Shown piece by piece: positions 1 to 11,800 of a stretch of 64,000 nt of DNA; within the stretch, counting starts at the first letter, position 1; every line of letters starts with the position of its first letter. Location of the stretch: positions 2,982,902-3,046,901 of the forward strand of contig VZTI01005061.1 in the NCBI GenBank assembly GCA_013397865.1, written 5' to 3'. This stretch comes from Struthidea cinerea (taxonomy: Eukaryota; Chordata; Aves; Passeriformes; Corcoracidae). The notes beneath the pieces were generated by a model, which worked only from the letters and a program-made list of their open reading frames with translations, did no database searches and had not been told where the DNA came from. A program made the position numbers and the translations under genes.

Positions 1-1950
1 ACCCAGTAAGATTTGCCAGCATGAGGAGTGATGTTCACTCTGCCCTACAGCAAGACATCATCTCTTCCCCTAAGGAAACACAAGGCTATACATTTTTGTA
101 GCACAGATACCTCTGAAAAATGTAGCCAGATGTATTTCAGGGTCCGTGGCTCTCCAGAATGGGGAAGGTGGCATTAAAACCCAACAAACAGAGCATAGGC
201 TCACCAAACTTATGTCAAAATGTGTTTGGATAAAAGGGATGATCATACAGCCATAGCAGGTAATTCTCTGCTCTCTCAGGCCTCAATCACTTCCTACCAT
301 TAGGGTTTAGGAGAAGGACTGAAGGAAAATTATATAGCACCTTCCTAAAACAGGAGGTCTTTGAAACTTCTGAAGCATCTGGCTGGTGATGGACCGTGTA
401 ATACACAGGTTTGTGTCCTGATGACAGTTTCAATGCTGTGACAGGGAAGATGAGTCAGATGTTAAACAGAAATTCGCCTATGCCAGGTTTCATGCCACTG
501 GACTTAATAAAGACACCACTGACTTATTTACTTTCCCTACTAAAGCTTTTACAATGCCTCCAGGGATGTCAGTGAGTGTACAAAGCCTTTCTTCAGGAAG
601 TTATGTCAATGTTCTGGATGCAAATTTATGATAATTAAATTCATTCTTAAAGTTGCCTCTTCTGCATCTGCCATTAGCCACTCTAAGCACCCTAGTGACT
701 GCTGGTAACTGCTGTGTCTACAGGTTATCCAAGGACCCCGACACTGCTCCAAACTCTTTCTGTAATCCTCTCTCCTCCATAAAACCGTATCTTTCACCTT
801 AATCAGAGAAACAAGAGGCAATTCAAAACTGGATTAATTATATGAACAAGTACAAAGTCATACAGTGAAAAAGAAAAAAATCTGTAAGTGATCAAAAGCA
901 TTCCTACAATCTGGCATCCTTAATCTAAAGGACCCAACTTATGTTTTTCTTCCCTCGCACAGTATACAATGTATTTTTGAAATAATTATAATCTCCCATT
1001 GTGTAATTTTAAAGTGATTAATTACTTTATCCATACACAGTGGGCACACAAACTCCAGTCATTAGCAGCACCATGTGTTCAGTTCATGCCACAAATCTTT
1101 AAATAGTATTTTGGTCTGCACATAATGTCAGTGTTGTCTGTGGTGTCTTCTACAGACATTTGGCAGTCCTTGATGGAAGACAGGCATTCTGCTCATTAAT
1201 TTTCTAGCTGTTTATCAGTCATACTGTCAGGTCCCCATTATTTCAATTGTATGCCTACAATAATTAGTGTCTTTAGACCTCCTTAGCCTTGCTCCAGGCT
1301 ACATGCTGACGTCTGCTGGGTTTAAAGTTTATTCCAAATGATTGTATATTTACTTGTCTCCCAGGTGTTGTATTTTTAATCCTTATGGGGGTTTTCTACC
1401 CACTTCAAACAAGCTCGCAAAAAGTAACATGCTCAAAGGAGCAGAGCTTCCAACTGAGGAAGCTAATTAGGAATTATCTGACATTATTATATTCAGGGTT
1501 GGTAGCTGAATGGCCTGGTAGCAGTGAAGCAAATCACAGGGTATCTGGATGTGTAGAATGTCAATTTGCTAAAGGTGTTTCACTGACACTCAGAATATAT
1601 CTCTTCATTTTTCACAAGGTCATACCAGCATTCTCACACTGAGTATGTGTGTACCACAAAACTTATCTTCCACCCCTGCAAAATACACACCAAGACACAA
1701 AGAGCAAACCACAATTACATCAGATTGAACATATAATCACTAGAAAGTCCAATCCTTATCTCTGTATGTTAATTATCAAGTTTAAGGTTGTCATAACCTG
1801 GACTCTGACTATAAACTTCGGGCCACATCCCTGCACAACACTGAGAACATGAGAGTAGGCTGAATACCCACCCATTGCAAATTCCGTATTTTGGGTATTT
1901 CCACGGTAGGAGAACTTACTCGTGGCAACAGCAAGATCAGGAAATTGCTT
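1..1950. other. Unannotated AT-rich noncoding DNA
   Basis: I see no gene, RNA gene or recognisable transposon. The open frames are short, start without context and read as chance peptides. The base composition is typical of avian intergenic or intronic DNA. Only short homopolymer runs interrupt it. Confidence 0.6.
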
Positions 1951-2347
1951 GAGGCATCTCCCCCACAGCTGCTCCATACACCTCCTGCCCAAGCAGCACC
2001 TGCCCCCGCTCCAGGCTCTGCTTTCTCAGCTGCACCCCAGCGTTTCCCGCAGCCCCTCCCCGTGAGGTGCCCTCAGGTGTCCCGCTCTCCTCAGCTGCAG
2101 CCGGGGCCAAGGATCCGAGCGCTCATCCCACCCCAGCACTCATCTGATGCCTCGGGTTTTAACTTCCATATTTTTCAAATCCTGTACTGCCTGGTGTGTA
2201 ACTCTGACGTTTCTTGTAGCCTGTTAACTTCTGCTCTCTCTGCTAGGTAGACATATCAAAGCCTCTCCAGGCCTGCTCTCCAAGGACGCTCAGACCATCC
2301 TAGGCCCAAAAAGTATAAACCAAAAGCCTCTAAGAGGGGGGCAAGCT

Positions 2348-2492
2348 NNNNNNNNNNNNNNNNNNNNNNNNNNNNNNNNNNNNNNNNNNNNNNNNNNNNN
2401 NNNNNNNNNNNNNNNNNNNNNNNNNNNNNNNNNNNNNNNNNNNNNNNNNNNNNNNNNNNNNNNNNNNNNNNNNNNNNNNNNNNNNNNNNNNN
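2348..2492. other. Assembly gap (145 N)
   Basis: A run of 145 undetermined bases lies inside the GC-rich block. GC-rich sequence and tandem repeats commonly drop out of short-read assemblies, so the missing part may hold more of the same. The two flanks do not repeat each other, unlike those of the second gap at 32137. Confidence 0.99.
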
Positions 2493-2768
2493 ACTTTTAT
2501 TCCCTTATTCCTGTCTAGTCTCTGCTTTTAGGTGGCCACTTCACGCATCACATCCCAGGAGCACAGATCCTGAGCACCCTGCACCACCGCGACTCCCGGC
2601 ATCGAGGCTCCTTCTGGTGCACAAAGGAGCTTTTAACCACTAGTGAGGGAGTTCAGAGGAAAGCCCCACCAACACCCCAACATCCCTACGTGCTCTGGGA
2701 AGGGCCCTCAGAGGGCCCCTCAAGGGGGTAACAGTGCACGACCGGCCCGCGCTTGCTGGGACTGTGCC

Positions 2769-2824
2769 CAGTGTTCAGTGTCCAGTGTCCAGTGTCCAGT
2801 GCTCACTGTCTGGTGCTCAGTGTC
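2769..2824 (+). repeat. 7-bp minisatellite, eight units
   Basis: Eight head-to-tail units of 7 bp fill this stretch exactly. The first four are CAGTGTT then three copies of CAGTGTC. The later units carry one to three substitutions (CAGTGCT, CACTGTC, TGGTGCT), and the last is again CAGTGTC. Because 7 is not a multiple of 3, the repeat passes through all frames and produces the Cys/Val/Ser-rich peptide seen in the overlapping open frame. That argues against the frame being a real protein. Confidence 0.95.
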
Positions 2825-3718
2825 CGAGGAAGAGGCCGGAGCCCACGGGAACAGTCCCTGCGCGTCTGTGGGGGAAGCTGAGGAAGAAAGAAGCACCTTG
2901 GAGTCCTCAGCTGGCGCATCCTGCCAGTTAAAGCCAGTCCAGTATTCCGTCCTTCCAGCAGGGCTGTGCGCTGATGCGCAGGGAGGCAAATGCTGCTGTA
3001 GGTGTGTGCCTGTTCTCCATGCAGCAAAAGCTTGGGATTTTTCCAGGCATAGCTTTTCCAGTGACACTGAGAGGTGGGAAGGCAGGCACCTCACCCCTGG
3101 CCTGACATGGGAGCAGGCCCATGCCTTTCTGTCTTGAACAACATTTCTCAAAAATGTTCATAAGGAGCTGCTGGGCTGGGGCTGCTCAGGCTCCCCCAGG
3201 CAGCTTGTTCCACATTATGTTTGGTATTTTTACTTTGGAATGATTTTTAGGCCTCACCAGTTCTGAAATAAACTTTGCTGATCCACTGCTAAGCAGAAAG
3301 TGAAACTAATGACCCAACGTATGTTTGCTTTTCCATATAGTATTTGTTTGAAATGATTTGTTATTACCACAAAAAAAGGGGAAGATTTAAAAAAATCAAC
3401 CACCTTAAATTAAAGGTTGTAAATTTGATTAAAAACATAGGAAGGAGTGAACTTAGGTCATTGTGTAGAAGAGATGGAGTGCAAAAAAGCAGTGGGAGCC
3501 TTAATCTCATAAAAGCTCCTATCCAGCTCTAGACTAGCACTTGAAATGTTTCCAGAAGCTGCCTGAGTACGTGCTGTGGGTGTTTTCCATTGTCAGTGAG
3601 GAATAAACCAGCAAAACATTGATATGAAGTGGATTAGTACTGTAAATATGGACAGTGCACTGTTCAGTTTAATTTTCCTTTATAATCAAAAGGCAAAAAG
3701 CAGCCATAAAAAATAAAG

Positions 3719-3829
3719 TACAAAAAAAAAACCAAACAAAAAAACACCAACCAAACAACAACAACAAAAAAACCCCCCAAAACCACCAAAAAATACCAAA
3801 ACCAAAAAACAACCACAAAACCAAACAAA
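3719..3829 (+). repeat. A/C-only low-complexity tract
   Basis: For about 110 bases the plus strand consists almost only of A and C: there is no G after position 3718 and only one T, at 3794. It mixes CAAA, CCAAA and ACA motifs without a fixed period. On the minus strand it reads as a Phe/Gly/Cys/Val-rich open frame (3686-4045) that has no biological support. Confidence 0.9.
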
Positions 3830-5534
3830 TACTAGAACCACCAGCCTTGCAGAGTTTAGAATCCTTGACACGTCACTTGACTGTCCATTGTAAGACAGAA
3901 AATACCTAAAAGTTTTGACAGCTGATTTAACTGGCTTGTTAACGAGCAGAAAACACTGAGGGAGAGTCCTTTCCTCGACCTCTGCACTTTCAGTTTCTGA
4001 CTGGTTCCTTTTGAGTCCCAAACAAAATAATTTCTGTATAAACAAGTGCTAAAAAAATGTATTTGATTTAGGTTTTCAACTGAACATCAGAATTTACTCA
4101 TGTAAATGTGTAGTGGTAAAAAAGCAAAGAGGATGACTTTCATATTTTATCAAAGCGGATTCATGAGCATCTTCAGTGTGTCATTCTAAATATGGCACAT
4201 GAGGAGGCAGGATAGCAAAAAAAGATGAGTATCTTATTAAATTCTAGCTGGGAAATTAACTCCTCAAGCCTCTTTATGAACCTACATTCTATAAACAATA
4301 AATTTAGCGATTAAAATTATCTCTGATTTTGTTTATCCTCAAACACAAGAACTCCACTTATTTACATATAGATTCATTTTGCAACCTAATTATGCTTATC
4401 TAAATTCTACCAAATAAGTGCACCAGTTGATTGCGTGTGTTTTAACCCTAGTTAACAAGCCTTTGTCTAATTGCATACTTGGATTATTTGCATAAAGCAT
4501 TGAAATCTGAATGGCTTTCTCCCCCAGGTAATCATTTTGTACACAAAACTTGTCAGAGTACTGGTATTACTTTGTTCTTGAGAAAACAATTTTAAAAAAA
4601 GCTTTATTATCTGCAGTAAAAATAAAACGTATTTGAAATGTATAAAAAGACTTGTAAGATCAGATGTAATTGATCAGAAATTGAAAATAATGTGCAATAT
4701 CGAGCCAGCTTTTTTGTCACTGTAGTTGAATAGTACTTTGTGAAACTAGCAGGACTATTCAAAGGATAAAATTCTATGCAGGACATGAGAGATTTTCATG
4801 CTCTAATACCAAGGGAAGCTGTGAAACTGTATGAAAGCAGACATTACAAGCACAATCTATGTAAGAAAGTATTCAAGAACGCCTTCATAGCAAGTCCCTT
4901 TGCACAAAAGTAATGACAGTATTCATGTGTTACTGATAAGCACACTGACATGGCAGGCAAGGATTTAACAGAAAAAAGGACAGTGAAAGAAGTACTGTTT
5001 TAGTTTGTCATTAGAACACAGGAGTCCTGTGTAAAGCCTGGTTTTATTTCTGCTGAAATTAAAAGCAAAGCTGCCATTAATACTGATATTATAGGGCAAT
5101 GGACTAGTGAACATAAAAGCCAGTGCTCAACATAAGCGTTTAAAAAGTGTGGGTTCAAATGGAAGCTGTTTCTTCATATTCCTCCTTGCTCTTGAAACAC
5201 AGCAGCATACCCAGGTGAAAACAGTCTGAATTCTGTGAGAGCAAGGCAAGAAGTAAAATTACTTGGCAACAAAAAATACAGGAAAAACCAGAGGTTTCAG
5301 CCCCACAAATTGTTATTGTGATTTGAGTAAAATAGATTCCAGAGCTGTGCCAAGCCTGCTAAAAACTATGCTTTGCAAAATAAAGCTCAACCAACAGTGA
5401 ACTAGAGAAAACAATTTTAGGGTTTATATGGTAGTTGTTTTTCTTTACGTAGCACTGGAGGGAAAAACATCTGGAATTCTGTGTCATGTATTACATACTA
5501 TGATGGTTTTTACAGTGTGGAAGCACATAGAACA
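3830..5534. other. Unannotated noncoding DNA, possible conserved noncoding element near 4440-4500
   Basis: There is no gene or clear transposon. The part around 4440-4500 holds several well-formed transcription-factor-like words close together: GTTAAC at 4451, CCTTTGT (SOX-like) at 4460, TAATTGCAT at 4468 and ATTTGCATAA (POU octamer-like) at 4486. Such clusters occur in conserved vertebrate enhancers but also by chance in AT-rich DNA. Without an alignment to other species this stays a suggestion. Confidence 0.3.
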
Positions 5535-5830
5535 ATCAGGAAAAAACTACAAAGAAGGGCAACAAAAATGGTGCACACAAAAGAAAATGCGATAAGTGAG
5601 CTAACGCACAGGGAACTAAACTAATATATGGCTAGGAGAAGAGGAGCCTCGGGGGGGACATGGTCAAAGTCTATAAATACCTTCTACAGTCTATAAACAC
5701 TTTCAAGGTAACCATAAAAATAAAGGATAGAATTATAAAGCTGTAGAAGGTGGCAAGACAAGGATCAATGAAGTAAAGACAGACAGGGAAGAAGTTAATG
5801 TAAAGGTGAAATGTTGGGAAATATTTGAAC
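5535..5830 (+). mobile_element. Old CR1 LINE fragment (3' end of ORF2 and following sequence)
   Basis: The order of short words follows the end of the CR1 reverse-transcriptase frame. A GAAGGGCAACAAAAATGG block is followed by a GGAGAAGAGGAGCCTC block, then GGGGACATGGTCAAAGTC and TATAAATACCTTC. Later GTAGAAGGTGGCAAGACAAGG and GGGAAATATTTGAA match the sequence that follows. In CR1 these parts correspond to the conserved C-terminal section of ORF2. The copy is full of substitutions and indels, with no open frame left, so it is an old and inactive fragment. It lacks the 5' part, as is usual for CR1 copies. Confidence 0.8.
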
Positions 5831-8800
5831 CCCAAATAGGCCTGGTAATTAGAAGCTGTCCCTACTCATACTCCTGAGCAGGATTTAAGTCATTGCCATT
5901 AATATTTTATAATAAATGTACCTCTGAATTTCGGGATGACTGAAAATAGAGTGGGCTTTTTGGAACCACTGTCTAGACAAAGAATTAAAATCACGGGTTT
6001 ATTTTTAAATGTAATGATACGTTGCTTTTAAACACATAAATCCATTATGGAGTGCATGGAGTAACGTAACAGATGCACACCTGAAAGTTATCTTTGAGGG
6101 CCTTTCCAGAGGAGCAGCACAGTATTTGCCTTCCTGCCCAAATGTATCTGAGGGGCAGCATCATACTCATTCTTACCTCTTCTTGTTTGTACTTTTGAGC
6201 TCTGCTAGACAGGCTATATCCCTAATCAGTAAAGATAAAGGTTAGAAAGAATTTGAGAGAAGTCTTGATCCTATTAAAGTCAGTAGAAAAATTTTGGCTA
6301 CAGTAGGTCCAGAGTTCACCCTCCTGTTTGTGTTTCTCTGAAGGTACTAATTAATTTCATTATAATATTTGCCTCTTTAGGACATGAGGTAGTAGGAAAG
6401 TTTCTGCACTGCTGTGCAGTGGCAAAGGATGAGACGTCTGGCTCTGTCCTCAGCAAGAGGAAGTGAAATACAGATGAGAAACTTCTATCCTTCCCCTATC
6501 TTTCCACAAGACAAAGGTACATGGACCAAATTTATGATTTTAAAATACATGTATTTCATATATAATCAATGTCCTCCCACGTTTTATTTGCTGAGGTAGT
6601 TTACTGGTATCCTTCAGAAGTTGGCAATTGTCTGTTCTTCTTTCATGAGTTGAGAGTCCTCAGGAATACATGCAAAACCAGCTTTTCACTAGATTGTGCT
6701 GGATTGCACAGTTCGACAGTGATATATATTGGTTTCTGACTTGTGCATAGCACCTGCATCAATTCACAGGTGAAAGCTGCTCATTATCTCAACAAGAAGC
6801 GAACAATGATGAAGTATTAAAATAATAACTTATGGAGTTACTGAACACATGCATTTCACAGTGACTTCTATTGGAGTTACTGGTGCACTTGCACTGTTAA
6901 AATATTAAAATTAAATGTGGCATGTCTCAAATTGGTGAGACAAACTAATGCGCTATTTTCAGTGAGTTGATCTTAATCTACTTCCCAAGTTCACCCAAGC
7001 AGTATTTGGCAGAAATATAAACTCTCTAATTCCCAAGCTCTGGAATGTAGGTGAACTACAGGCTCACCTGCTTTCTCCTGATCAGCAAATGACAGCTGCA
7101 AAACTGCTGTTATTTAAAAATTAGTTGGAAGGAGATTTCAAAATGAGAATTAGCAATCTCCAGTGCAATGAATAGGAGAAGTTAGAGTAAGATTAAACCT
7201 TAAAGTAAAATAGGAAAGGAGAAAACCTAGAGATGAGATCTGGTAAAATACATCAGTCATTGAGCAACAATTTTTAAAAAAAATTCTGTGCTGTGATAAA
7301 AAGAATGGTTCTGCTCTGGCTAAACCTTTTTGTTCTTTTCTTAAATTATGTGTCAGAATGCAAATATTTGTTTGTGCATCAGTCTTGCAATCTTCAATAT
7401 TTTCAAAACATTTCCTTTTGAAACTAAACGTTAATTGTAACATTTTGTGATTCTTGAGTGGAAAACTTTGGCTTAGATTGTCAAACATTGGAAACTGCTT
7501 GTTAATTGCAGCTCCTTCCCAGCCAAAACCAAAGAAGTGCTGTATTGATCATGACTGATCAAGGTCAGTGGTCATCTACTCTCAAATTTTGCATCTAGAA
7601 ACCACCAGTCACAGAGGATTCTAGGAGAGAACAGATTGTCAGAATGCATTCAAAGTCATTCTAAAGTTTTCTGTTCCGCTGGTAAAGTATTAACATAGTA
7701 ATCAGTACAGTAAATTATGGCAGTCTGTATTTAGCAGTGAATTAGGAAAGAACTGTCTCTTCTGAGAGAGGTTCTGATCATGCCTCAGACTTGGGACTGG
7801 TGGAAGTCACCTATTCCAGATTACTTTTTTTACGCTTCTTCATGATCAGACCAGAAGGATGTAATTCAGAAGCCAAAGACTGTAATCACAAATACCAACA
7901 TAATCAGAGGAGAATTGCTTAAGCCAATCCTGCCTCTGTTTCAAATGTGTTCTTAACTGTAGGGACCTCTTAAATTGTCAGGACTAGCAGTCTTAAGCTG
8001 TGAATTTTTAGAGCATTCCTTTCTTAAAAGCACAATGAAAAGGAAAGGTCGTACTGGTCAAGGTAACAGTTTAGTGCACTCTCCCAGCATGTGTCAATAT
8101 TGACATTTTATGAAGACGTAGCAAAAAATAAAATAAAATTGATCACCGCTTAAGAATGACAGGAACATCAGACTTCCATGTGCAGGGGCTGGTGACTTAG
8201 AGAAACTTGGAAACACATATTAAAAACCACTCATTTAGCAAAGTGTAACCCCTAAAAGGGATGTGTTTATGGCACAAACTTGGCCTGTGTTTAGGTATAG
8301 GTGTGTATTAAGGCCATACATTCACACAATTTATTTCATGAGGGTATTTTGTATCTGGATGTTTTTCCTGTTTGGGTTTTTTTCAAAAAAAGAGTGGCAC
8401 CATTGGACAACAATTGGAAAAGCACATCAGTAACAATGTAATGGTGAGACTTCTTTAAATAGAGAGGTCAAATGAAGCAGTATTGTTGTATCAAACCATA
8501 TATTTTTGAAAGATTCAGTTGTGAAATTATTAAGTCCATCTTGTATGAAAGGTTCATGAACCTGGGTAAGATGTAACCTGGTAATGAAATCAGAAACTGG
8601 AATCAGTTGTCATGGTTTCCAGTGTTATAGCAACATTTCCGTAGAGCTGCAGAGATAAAACCATTGAATATAGAAATTTAAATTACTTTCTTAAACAGTG
8701 ACACTTATAAAAAGGATGCATTAGGAATAACCCTGGGGAAATTTCCTGATAAAAATTATTTTTATCATAGGATTTAATGATTCATGTTTTAATGTGAATG

Positions 8801-11800
8801 TTTATGTATTGTTTACACTAGTAAACTTAAAAAACCCTATTGATATTATAAGTCAAAATTGTAAGAAAATTTTTTGGTCTTTGTAAATGTGGCCATATAT
8901 CAGTCTTCTTAAAAAACAAACTAATGACGTTGCATGCACCTTTTTGAACAATGGAATCTTTTTTTTTTTACTGCCTCTTTTCAGAGTTCTTTGTTAGAAG
9001 GTTGAAGATAAGCAAGCTGAGAGTCACATCAGCTTTGCTGAGCCAGGCTTTCTGCTTGATCTGGGATTAATATCTTAAGGAAATCTTTTTGCTTTCCTCA
9101 GTTTTGAGGTGTCTTCCACTTTTATCTAAATTAGTTAATACCCAGCTAGATAACTAATACCACCTCAAAACTATATAAAGCACTCTTATCAGAAAGACAT
9201 GGGAAACTCCCACCTTCAGAAGTATGTGTTAAGGTCACCTGTCCAGGTCCACAAATCTCAGGGAAGTAAATATTTATATCCATTAGACCTAAACAACTCT
9301 TCTGCAATAAGATGAAGTAAAACCATTGTGCAATCTTTTGAAGCATTTCAGCAACCTTGTCTCCCATGGTGGTTGGATCACTTCAGAACTCCTCCTTTCC
9401 ATTTCACCTTTCTCTGTTTTATAGCTATGATTAGAACATTATTAGAAGTTTTGGGAATGGTTATGAAATTTCCTTATACTTACAAGCAAGTAGATACTTG
9501 CAAAGATGCAGAATTTATCCAATCCCAGTATAGACCAATACTTATAAAAATAAGTCCATTTACATGCTCTGTGCTCCTTCATGAGGCTGATAAATTAAAA
9601 TATGCTGAAAGCTATGCAAGGGTTTTATACTTGGGGAGGAATGTGGCCTGACTTGTAATTGTTCTTTGCAATTCTGTAATCAGTACCAGGAATAAAACAC
9701 AGCACTGAGAGGGAAACACAATTGTCTTGAACGTGTTATGCTTCTTTTGCCCTGACTGTAGGGAAGCATAAGTGCAGAAGAAGAGTACTGATCTAATATC
9801 TCATTAATCCCAGGAGAATAATTTGGTTCAAAACAAATGTGAGCTTGTGACATGAAACAAAGAGAAAATGATGCAGAAAATAAGAGAATGGCTTTAAATG
9901 AAAATGGCAGACTTGTGGTAAAACTCCCACAAAACAAAACACAAAATAAAACCCCCAAAACATACCTAAATCAGGGAAAAAATTGAAAACTGGTGTGTAG
10001 GAGCAAAGTTTTTTACAGATCATTTGGGGAGGTTATTCTCTGTCCTGCCTAGACCCCTAATTTTTCAGAAAGCTCAGGAACAGTCAGCTATGAAAATCAA
10101 TAATCTGGAAATCTTGGCATCCAGGGACTATGGAGAATTATCTGTCTGCAGAGCTATACAGATCATGCAGAGTTGGTCTGGGTTTCCTAAGAGTTGAAAT
10201 CTTGCACCTCTCAAGCCCACAACTGATATACCAAGAATCCTTCAGGAACAAGCAGTGGCTAAGTCCACCTATAGGTCACTGGAATCTAAAAGTATAGGGA
10301 GCCTCACAACTCCTACAGGAAAATGAGACATCTGGGGACATGGGGACCTGGACAAGCATCCCTGAGACTCCATGAGATAAACAAATATCTTATCTTGACT
10401 CAGTCAGATCTGATTTTTCCAGCACAATTATTGTTCTGTCAACCAGCTCCTGAAATTCATTTGTGTGATGCAAATCCTGGCAGCAAAGCAGATCTTAGAT
10501 CCTTGACGTAGCTCCAAATGTGCTGAAATATCTTGAATTATACAAAATCATGCAGAGACATTGGTTTGGGTTGCTGAAGCATTGAGACATACCATGTTGG
10601 TACTTTGTGTAAGCTAAATAAGCCTGTCTTTGAAGAGATTAATCTTAGTACTCTAGTGAGTGGGGGGGCCTTTTTTTTGATTTTTAGGCCTGGGCTTTCT
10701 TGAAGCAGGACTTTTTCCCTACAGTGAAAATTAATATTTTAAGATTTTTTCCTCAACCTGGTTGATTTCAAATGTGGAGCTAAATCTGTTTGAACAAAGC
10801 TACTGTAGTGTTTCTCATGGTTCAGTAGCTAGCATCTAATGAAGTCACACAAGACCCACTCTCAGATTCCAGAAGAGCTGAAATTGCAAAGTCTAGGTTC
10901 TTTTAGGTCTTTGTATAGGACTTTTCTTTATTGACAGACTTTTACGATCCCTGCAGTATTTGTAAACTGAGGTGGGTTGTGTTTTTTCCCACTTAACTGT
11001 GAAATCCCAGAGCCTTTTTGCTCACATTACTGCAACAGTAGCTTGAAGCTAAGTGTGTCTGCCTCTACTAAAGAAAAGTGGGACATGCACTTATAATTTT
11101 AGTACTTATTTGGATTGTCACCTCCTTCTCCCAGGAAAAATAAACAAGAACTCCCTTAGTGTGAAATAAACACAGTGTCAGCATCTGCATTTGACTTTGC
11201 TGAGGAGAAGTACTTCTGAGTGTTAGATTTAACGTTATGTCTGGTGACTGCAGAGGAGCGTGTCTAAGAATACTTTCCATAATTTCTCAAGTGTGTGTCT
11301 CACCAAGATCTCATTCTGAATACGTTTTTCAGGAAGTTACATACTTTCACAAAGATTTATATCAGGGGCTACTGTGTTGTGAAAAGTGTCTTTTTGGTTT
11401 TTACCTTTGATGTGCTGATTTGTTGGGTGCAAGGTACAGCTGGTGAAGTTTTCAGTTAAATAGGTAACTAACCAAAGTACAGGTTAATGTGAACTGACTG
11501 AAATTCATTAGGTAGGGTTATCTAAAACCCAGTCTTTTAATTTCTGAAACACATAGAGCTTTTCTATTTCAAAACAAATGAAAACTTACAATTAAAAAAA
11601 AAATCAACCCTAAAATAGTGAGTTGTGAATTTTCCAGCATATAATTATTTTTAAATTAACAAAATCAAAATGTTCTGAACATATGACAATTTTTTTTGTG
11701 TCAGAAAGTCATAAGGCCCTCTTGGAAATGTAATTATTTAAAGAAAAATTTTATTTATATTTTTGGCAGAAAATGTTTGGTTTTTTCTTCATCCTGCTTC

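Larger units (their letters stand above)
1950..3200. other. GC-rich, CpG-bearing block interrupted by an assembly gap
   Basis: The sequence changes from AT-rich to clearly GC-rich near 1950 and returns to AT-rich near 3200. CpG dinucleotides, rare elsewhere in the window, recur in clusters, for example around 2100-2130, 2585-2605, 2738-2755, 2855-2865 and 2965-2980. This fits a CpG-island-like element, such as the promoter of a noncoding transcript or of a gene outside the window. It could also be a GC-rich repeat or LTR, since a 7-bp minisatellite lies inside it. Open frames on both strands (for example 2643-3137 plus and 2720-3151 minus) overlap each other and run through the minisatellite. 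They look like by-products of the GC content, and I recognise no protein family in them. Confidence 0.5.

Noticed and set aside
2643..3151. Long overlapping open frames on both strands (164 and 143 codons)
   Set aside because: GC-rich DNA has few stop codons, the frames overlap on both strands, and they run through a 7-bp minisatellite. There is no domain or conserved motif.
3686..4045. 119-codon minus-strand open frame rich in Phe, Gly and Cys
   Set aside because: It is the reverse reading of the A/C-only tract at 3719-3829. The composition is a by-product of low complexity.
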